From Fluctibacter halophilus (GTDB taxonomy: Bacteria > Pseudomonadota > Gammaproteobacteria > Enterobacterales > Alteromonadaceae): DNA of 64,000 nucleotides. Below the pieces are notes generated by a model. The model did no database searches. It was given only the letters and a program-made list of their open reading frames with translations, and was not told the DNA's origin. Both the position numbers and the translations under genes were made by a program. Shown in pieces: positions 59,913-64,000 of this stretch (position 1 is the first letter of the stretch; each line of letters opens with the position of its first letter). The DNA lies in the NCBI RefSeq assembly GCF_020687825.1, contig NZ_JAJEWP010000004.1, positions 248,001 to 312,000 on the forward strand. Direction: 5' to 3'.

Positions 59913-61118
59913 ATGCACGACACCTTCGACACCGTCATCACCAATGTTCGTATCGCTTCAATGGCGGACAATGGTCAGCCATACGGCACCACATCGCATA
60001 CTGCAGTTGGGATTCGATCAGGCAAGATTGCCGCACTGTTCGAGGAACTACCCGCTGACATCAGCGCCACACACACGGTCGATGGTAATGGGCAATGGTT
60101 GTTACCCGGTCTGATTGACTGCCATACCCACCTTATCTATGCCGGCGACAGAGCCAATGAGTTTGAAATGCGTCTGCAGGGGATCTCTTACGCTGAGATC
60201 GCCAAACAGGGCGGCGGGATCAAGAGCACGGTGAAGGCTACCCGACAGGCCTCAGAGAAGGCATTGTTCGACAGCGCGAAGCAAAGGGCCGAACGATTAT
60301 TGGAAGAGGGAGTTACGACGCTGGAAATCAAGTCAGGGTATGGCCTTGATCTGGACACCGAGCGGCGGATGCTGAAGGTCGCCCGACAACTGGAAGATGC
60401 ATTGCCGGTCAGTGTGCGTACAACGTTTCTTGGCGCACACGCCCTGCCGGCCGAATACAGCAACGACGCGGATGGATACATTTCACTGGTGTGTGACACC
60501 ATGCTACCTGACATCGCCGCAAATAAGCTGGCCGATGCGGTTGACGTTTTCTGTGAATCGATCGGATTTACGCCGGCGCAGACGGAGCGGGTGTTTCAGG
60601 CAGCCAAAGCCCATGGATTGCCGGTAAAGGCCCATGTCGAACAACTCAGTGATTTGAAAGGCGCGGTACTGGCCGCCAACTACGATGCCTTGTCTGTTGA
60701 TCACATTGAATATTTGGCCGAGGAGGATGTTGGACACCTGAAAGACACCGTTGCCGTATTGTTGCCGGGCGCATTTTACTATTTGCATGAAACGCAGAAG
60801 CCGCCCATTGAAGCCCTTCGCAAACAGGGGATCCCGATGGCTGTGGCAACGGATTTAAATCCCGGCAGCTCCCCGCTGGCGTCCCTGTTGACGGCGATGA
60901 ATATGGCGTGCGTTTTATTTGCCATTACCCCGGAAGAAGCGCTTCTGGGCACCACACGTCATGCCGCCAAAGCCCTTGGTCTTAACGACCGGGGGATGAT
61001 TGATGAGGGATTGCGAGCGGATCTCACCTTATGGGATATCGATCATCCGGCACAACTTGTCTACAGTATCAACGGACAGCGCCCTAAAGCGCGCTGGGTT
61101 GGAGGACGACATGTTTAA
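59913..61118 (+). CDS. hutI: Imidazolonepropionase
   Basis: Third enzyme of histidine catabolism: hydrolyses imidazolonepropionate to N-formimino-L-glutamate. It is a zinc amidohydrolase of 401 residues with the metal-binding LLPGLIDCHTHLIYAGDR at about residue 66, the HVEQLSDLKGAVLAANYDALSVDH central region, and the ATDLNPGSSP aspartate motif. It starts 107 bases from hutC on the opposite strand; the HutC operator is between them. The end overlaps hutG by 8 bases. Confidence 0.97.
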   Translation: MHDTFDTVITNVRIASMADNGQPYGTTSHTAVGIRSGKIAALFEELPADISATHTVDGNGQWLLPGLIDCHTHLIYAGDRANEFEMRLQGISYAEIAKQGGGIKSTVKATRQASEKALFDSAKQRAERLLEEGVTTLEIKSGYGLDLDTERRMLKVARQLEDALPVSVRTTFLGAHALPAEYSNDADGYISLVCDTMLPDIAANKLADAVDVFCESIGFTPAQTERVFQAAKAHGLPVKAHVEQLSDLKGAVLAANYDALSVDHIEYLAEEDVGHLKDTVAVLLPGAFYYLHETQKPPIEALRKQGIPMAVATDLNPGSSPLASLLTAMNMACVLFAITPEEALLGTTRHAAKALGLNDRGMIDEGLRADLTLWDIDHPAQLVYSINGQRPKARWVGGRHV

Positions 61119-62049
61119 ATGGCAAGGCCGCATCGACAGTGAAGATGGTAGCAGGGGGCTGCGTTGGCATCAGGTGATTGATCATGACGATCACCTGAAA
61201 CACCCCAAGTCCGTTGCTCTGGTGGGTTTAGCATGTGATCTGGGCGTTCAGGCCAATAAAGGCAGAGTTGGTGCAGTCGACGGACCCAATAGCATCCGCG
61301 CCGCGCTTGCCAATCTACCCTGGCATTGGGATGCAGCGTTGGCGGATTTGGGTGACAGCCATGCCAAACATGATCTGGCCAGCGTACAAAATGACTACGC
61401 CGCTAAAGTGACTGAGGGCCTGGCACATCATTCGCTGGTCATCGGTCTGGGTGGCGGCCATGAAATTGGCTGGGGAAGTTATCTTGGCCTGGAAGCAGCG
61501 TTAGCCAATAAGCAACAACGTATTGGCATCATCAACTTTGATGCGCACTTTGATCTGCGCCGTCCGGCGCCTGATACCAGTTCAGGTACCCCTTTCAGAC
61601 AGGTCGCAGAACATCGCCAGCAACACGGGTTACCCTTTGATTATGCCTGTCTGGGCGTATCAAAAGCCGCCAATACACCCGCATTGTTTGATTTCGCCGC
61701 CGCCAGTGGCACACGTTTCCTGTTCGACCATCAGTGTCAGATGGATGCAGCGGTCACCTTGTTAGCGCCCATGCTAAGGGATATCGATGAGTTGTATGTG
61801 ACGATCTGTCTGGATGCTTTCCCTGCCGCGATTGCGCCAGGTGTCAGTGCCCCAAGTGCACTGGGGATCTCACCACAGTTTGTGATTACCATGCTTGATT
61901 GGCTGGCTGCGCAGCAGAGTCGCTTAAACTATCGATGGCGATTGTGTGATATTGCCGAAATGAACCCGCGGTATGATTCAGATAATCGAACAGCGAAATT
62001 GGCCGCCAGATTGGCGTTTGAAACAGTGGATGCCCTGATCGGGAAATAG
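61111..62049 (+). CDS. hutG: Formimidoylglutamase
   Basis: Last enzyme here: cleaves N-formimino-glutamate to glutamate and formamide, so this is the four-step route (not the HutF/formylglutamate route). The 312-residue ureohydrolase/arginase fold protein has manganese motifs GLGGGHEIGWG, NFDAHFDLR and ICLDAFPAA, the last of which varies from the arginase D-x-D as expected for HutG, followed by APGVSAPSALG. Start ATG 61111 has GGAGG 5 bases ahead; the earlier frame is inside hutI. It is convergent with a small-gene pair. Confidence 0.95.
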   Translation: MFKWQGRIDSEDGSRGLRWHQVIDHDDHLKHPKSVALVGLACDLGVQANKGRVGAVDGPNSIRAALANLPWHWDAALADLGDSHAKHDLASVQNDYAAKVTEGLAHHSLVIGLGGGHEIGWGSYLGLEAALANKQQRIGIINFDAHFDLRRPAPDTSSGTPFRQVAEHRQQHGLPFDYACLGVSKAANTPALFDFAAASGTRFLFDHQCQMDAAVTLLAPMLRDIDELYVTICLDAFPAAIAPGVSAPSALGISPQFVITMLDWLAAQQSRLNYRWRLCDIAEMNPRYDSDNRTAKLAARLAFETVDALIGK

Positions 62050-62084
62050 CAGATTACGGGTAAAAATATAGCGTGGAGCAAATA

Positions 62085-62117
62085 CGGACAGTCAAAACAG
62101 CGTTTACTGACTGTCCG
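62085..62117. other. 10-bp hairpin between hutG and the convergent small gene
   Basis: CGGACAGTCA (62085-62094) pairs perfectly with TGACTGTCCG (62108-62117) over a 13-base loop that contains the small gene's stop codon (62104-62106). No T-run follows in either direction, so it is either a rho-assisted transcript end or an RNA-stability element. Confidence 0.45.
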
Positions 62118-62256
62118 GATATGACAGGGACGTACGTGATACCGGGTGCAGAAGCCGTTGTGCCTTACTGCCAAATACCGAAAACACAATGGCAGCACCC
62201 ACATAGGTCATCACTGGTGCCAACAACAGGGCAAGTAGATTCAGTTGCAAAAACAT
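62104..62256 (-). CDS. Small single-pass membrane protein of unknown function
   Basis: A 50-residue protein, the second of two small genes. One membrane helix covers most of its N-terminal half (LNLLALLLAPVMTYVGAAIVFSVF is the hydrophobic run), followed by a positively charged tail (GSKAQRLLHPVSR). AAGGAGG 6 bases before the ATG at 62256 is the best ribosome site in the area, so I believe the gene despite its size; the longer frame from 62301 overlaps the previous gene. I do not recognise it. It follows the small exported protein gene by 10 bases, so they are coexpressed. Confidence 0.62.
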   Translation of the reverse strand: MFLQLNLLALLLAPVMTYVGAAIVFSVFGSKAQRLLHPVSRTSLSYPDSQ

Positions 62257-62266
62257 AACTGCCTCC

Positions 62267-62539
62267 TTACTCTGCTTTTTGCTTGTCACCTTTCTCATCA
62301 CTCAGGTCTTTAATATTGACCTTAGTAGCGTACTTTTCTGAACTGTCCAGGCTCACCATGTTACCTGCGGTAAGAACAGCTTCCTGTACACCGTAGCCCA
62401 ATTCTTGTGACGTTTTAGCAACGGCCTGACTCACCATGGCAGAGACTAATTGCTCCAGTGAAACTTCAGCAGCGGTGGCAGATGCACCAAACGACAAACC
62501 TGACAACAAAACAACAGCGGTAGTAATTTTCTTAAACAT
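62267..62539 (-). CDS. Small exported protein of unknown function
   Basis: A 90-residue protein with a clear Sec signal peptide (MFKKITTAVVLLSGLSFG, cleavage likely after ATA-A at about residue 24), leaving about 66 mostly helical residues (SLEQLVSAMVSQAVAKTSQ) that end in a charged tail (DEKGDKQKAE). No cysteine is present in the mature part. AAAGGA lies about 10 bases before the ATG. A candidate sigma54 promoter is 67 bases upstream. It is not recognised from any known family; it pairs with a 50-residue membrane protein. Confidence 0.68.
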   Translation of the reverse strand: MFKKITTAVVLLSGLSFGASATAAEVSLEQLVSAMVSQAVAKTSQELGYGVQEAVLTAGNMVSLDSSEKYATKVNIKDLSDEKGDKQKAE

Positions 62540-62608
62540 TTTCTCAATCCTTTCTGGTTGGTTAAGTGACTCATTATTTGAGTTACTAGTTAAGTCGCAG
62601 TATCTATA

Positions 62609-62624
62609 GCGATAGTTGTGCCAA
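62609..62624 (-). promoter_or_regulatory. Candidate sigma54 promoter of the small-gene pair
   Basis: TTGGCACAACTATCGC on the minus strand: -24 TTGGCAC is perfect, GC is exactly 10 bases after GG, and the -12 element TCGCT is the same as at glnA in this window. The start would be about 62598, 59 nt before the ATG, again as at glnA. The match rests on nine key bases, and no activator site was seen. Confidence 0.55.
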
Positions 62625-62706
62625 CCGTGGAAAAAAATGCTATCCCGTTGTTTTAATTGATTTTTTATGAAATTAAAAAGTTTGGGTGTGTATTTGACTC
62701 AAGGCC

Positions 62707-62725
62707 AAAAAGCTATCGATTAGCT
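62707..62725 (-). terminator. Weak dusA terminator
   Basis: Minus-strand stem AGCTA / TAGCT (62711-62725) with loop ATCGA, followed by T4 within 25-45 bases of the dusA stop. It is short, so efficiency is doubtful. Confidence 0.4.
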
Positions 62726-62749
62726 GTTTTGACCAACCCTTTAGGAAAT

Positions 62750-63769
62750 TTAACCAACCTTGTTGGCCAAAAACTCCTTTGCATTGCGCTGGGCCTGTTC
62801 GACCTGTTCTAATGCACCAAACAGCAAGCCTTCGGTATCCGTGGACCGGGGCCCATGTTGACTCAGGTAGCGACGCCAGATGCGCGCTCCGATCTCACCT
62901 TGAAACAATCCAAGCATGTGGCGAGCTATATGCCATGGTCGTGCACCTTCGGCGACCTGCTGGTGTGTATAGGTCACCATGGCAGTGACGATGTCCTGGC
63001 GCGACAATGGGTCTTGGGTGTCGTTGTAAAAGCGTTGGTCAACGCTGGAGAGAATATAGGGGTTACTGTAAACCTCGCGGCCTATCATCACGCCATCAAC
63101 CTGTGAAAGGTGCTGTTCAGTTTCATCGAGGGTTTTGATCCCACCATTAATGCTGATGTGCAGATCAGGAAACTCTTCCTTCAGGGCATACACACGATCG
63201 TACATCAACGGTGGAATATCACGGTTCTCTTTCGGACTTAATCCCTGCAGCCAGGCCTTGCGTGCATGCACGATTAATGTATCGCAACCAGCCGCCTGCA
63301 CCGTTGAGACAAATCGACTCAGATCTTCATACTCGTCCATGTCATCTATCCCTATACGGGATTTGACTGTCACCGGAATATCAACCGCCTGCTGCATGGC
63401 GGCTACACAAGAGGCCACCGTGTCAGGTTCCGCCATCAGACAAGCACCAAAACGCCCATTCTGTACCCGGTCTGATGGACAGCCTACATTGATGTTGACT
63501 TCGTCATAACCGTAGGCCTGTGCTTTTTCTGCACACGCTGCCATATCGGAAGGATCGGAACCACCGAGTTGTAAGGCAACCGGATGCTCCTGATCATTAA
63601 AGGCCAGATAATCACCTTTACCGTGAATAATCGCACCGGTGGTAACCATTTCTGTGTACAGCAATGCATGCCGCGATATTAAACGCAGAAAATAACGGCA
63701 ATGCTTATCCGTCCAATCGAGCATGGGGGCGACGGATATGGTGCGGTTTATAGAAACAGTCTGTGACAT
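62750..63769 (-). CDS. dusA: tRNA-dihydrouridine(20/20a) synthase DusA
   Basis: FMN- and NADPH-dependent enzyme that reduces uridine 20/20a in the D-loop of tRNAs. The 339-residue product begins [20 protein letters not shown], the DusA signature, and has the catalytic cysteine in [26 protein letters not shown] in the barrel, [16 protein letters not shown] and INGGIKTL. The ATG at 63769 (MSQTVSINR) has GAGG 7 bases upstream; the frame extends 69 bases without support. No tRNA or flanking processing genes are nearby. Confidence 0.96.
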   Translation of the reverse strand: MSQTVSINRTISVAPMLDWTDKHCRYFLRLISRHALLYTEMVTTGAIIHGKGDYLAFNDQEHPVALQLGGSDPSDMAACAEKAQAYGYDEVNINVGCPSDRVQNGRFGACLMAEPDTVASCVAAMQQAVDIPVTVKSRIGIDDMDEYEDLSRFVSTVQAAGCDTLIVHARKAWLQGLSPKENRDIPPLMYDRVYALKEEFPDLHISINGGIKTLDETEQHLSQVDGVMIGREVYSNPYILSSVDQRFYNDTQDPLSRQDIVTAMVTYTHQQVAEGARPWHIARHMLGLFQGEIGARIWRRYLSQHGPRSTDTEGLLFGALEQVEQAQRNAKEFLANKVG

Positions 63770-63838
63770 TGATGGACCTCTGTAGAACGGGCCGCGGATT
63801 TTACCCGATCGCACAGTTTTTCGCCAGTGATACGACAA

Positions 63839-64000
63839 TTGAAAAGCACTCTTGTCGAGCGTTCTATCTGCCTACTTTATTCGGGCATCCAGGAGCGCTT
63901 AGATGTGTTACCCCGTCCGTGGTAACTCCCCCAGCTGGTACTTTGGCTTCTGGCTTCCTGCCCTCACCCCTTCGGGGCCGTGCTAAAGCACGTTCACGAA
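63839..64000. repeat. Hairpin-rich sequence at the window edge, possible repeat element
   Basis: Beyond the dusA promoter region lies a set of close hairpins: GTTACC/GGTAAC (63907-63926), CCAGCTGG (63931-63938), CCCC-TTC-GGGG (63967-63977) and CGTGCT-AA-AGCACG (63979-63992). The last stretch is high in GC and carries no believable gene. Such texture suits interspersed repeats of marine gammaproteobacteria, but the element continues beyond base 64000, so its nature is not provable here. Confidence 0.35.

Overview
The window is ordinary chromosomal DNA from a Gram-negative gammaproteobacterium, most likely an Alteromonadales (Alteromonas-like marine) species. The evidence is the combination of a gammaproteobacterial S10 ribosomal operon with its leader, a glnA-glnL-glnG nitrogen cluster, ErpA, BipA/TypA, many DUF families typical of that order (DUF2726, DUF2721, DUF2750, DUF2937, DUF4124, DUF6776) and secreted peptidases of families M13, S8, S9 and M23. 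I saw no prophage, insertion sequence, CRISPR array, rRNA or tRNA gene.

Layout. 1-4966: gltB (5' end outside the window) and gltD, glutamate synthase. 5013-7668: a secreted esterase, DUF2937, a small exported protein and a DUF2726 protein with a sigma54-type promoter. 7787-11820: mtnN, cobD/cbiB, btuF and ahcY, joining S-adenosylhomocysteine disposal to corrinoid salvage. 11919-15009: five tightly coupled genes (rhodanese, unknown, DUF2721, GNAT, FAD oxidoreductase). 15017-19679: a solute-binding protein, tyrS, a MepM-like endopeptidase and anmK. 19684-32470: a more accessory stretch with an Lrp-type regulator, a large PLP enzyme, a 2-hydroxyacid dehydrogenase, a diguanylate cyclase, a thioredoxin-like protein, a subtilisin, and an RND efflux pair with a GST. 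32614-38960: erpA behind a probable IscR-controlled promoter, DUF6776, a ClC protein, hemJ, an S9 peptidase and folE.

39077-44018 is the complete 11-gene S10 operon (rpsJ to rpsQ) on the minus strand. It has a strong promoter, an L4-type attenuator leader and its own terminator, and it is not followed by the spc operon. It is divergent from an unusual GAF-fused GspE/PulE ATPase (44420-46663). 46732-53579 holds an M13 peptidase, glnG (ntrC), glnL (ntrB), a DUF4124 protein and glnA. The glnA promoter has a recognisable sigma54 element and two upstream NtrC sites, and glnL has its own NtrC-like palindrome. typA is divergent from glnA.

55876-62049 is a histidine-utilisation locus arranged as two divergent units, hutC-hutU-hutH on the minus strand and hutI-hutG on the plus strand, around a HutC-type palindrome. 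It is followed by two small exported/membrane genes with a candidate sigma54 promoter, then dusA, then a hairpin-rich sequence cut by the window edge.

Nitrogen is the main theme: glutamate synthase, glutamine synthetase, NtrBC and histidine catabolism all lie in 62 kb. No clearly new defence or biosynthetic system was found. The least explained items are the sigma54-preceded small-gene pair, the GAF-PulE fusion, the large PLP enzyme locus, the coupled 12-15 kb cluster and the detached S10 operon.
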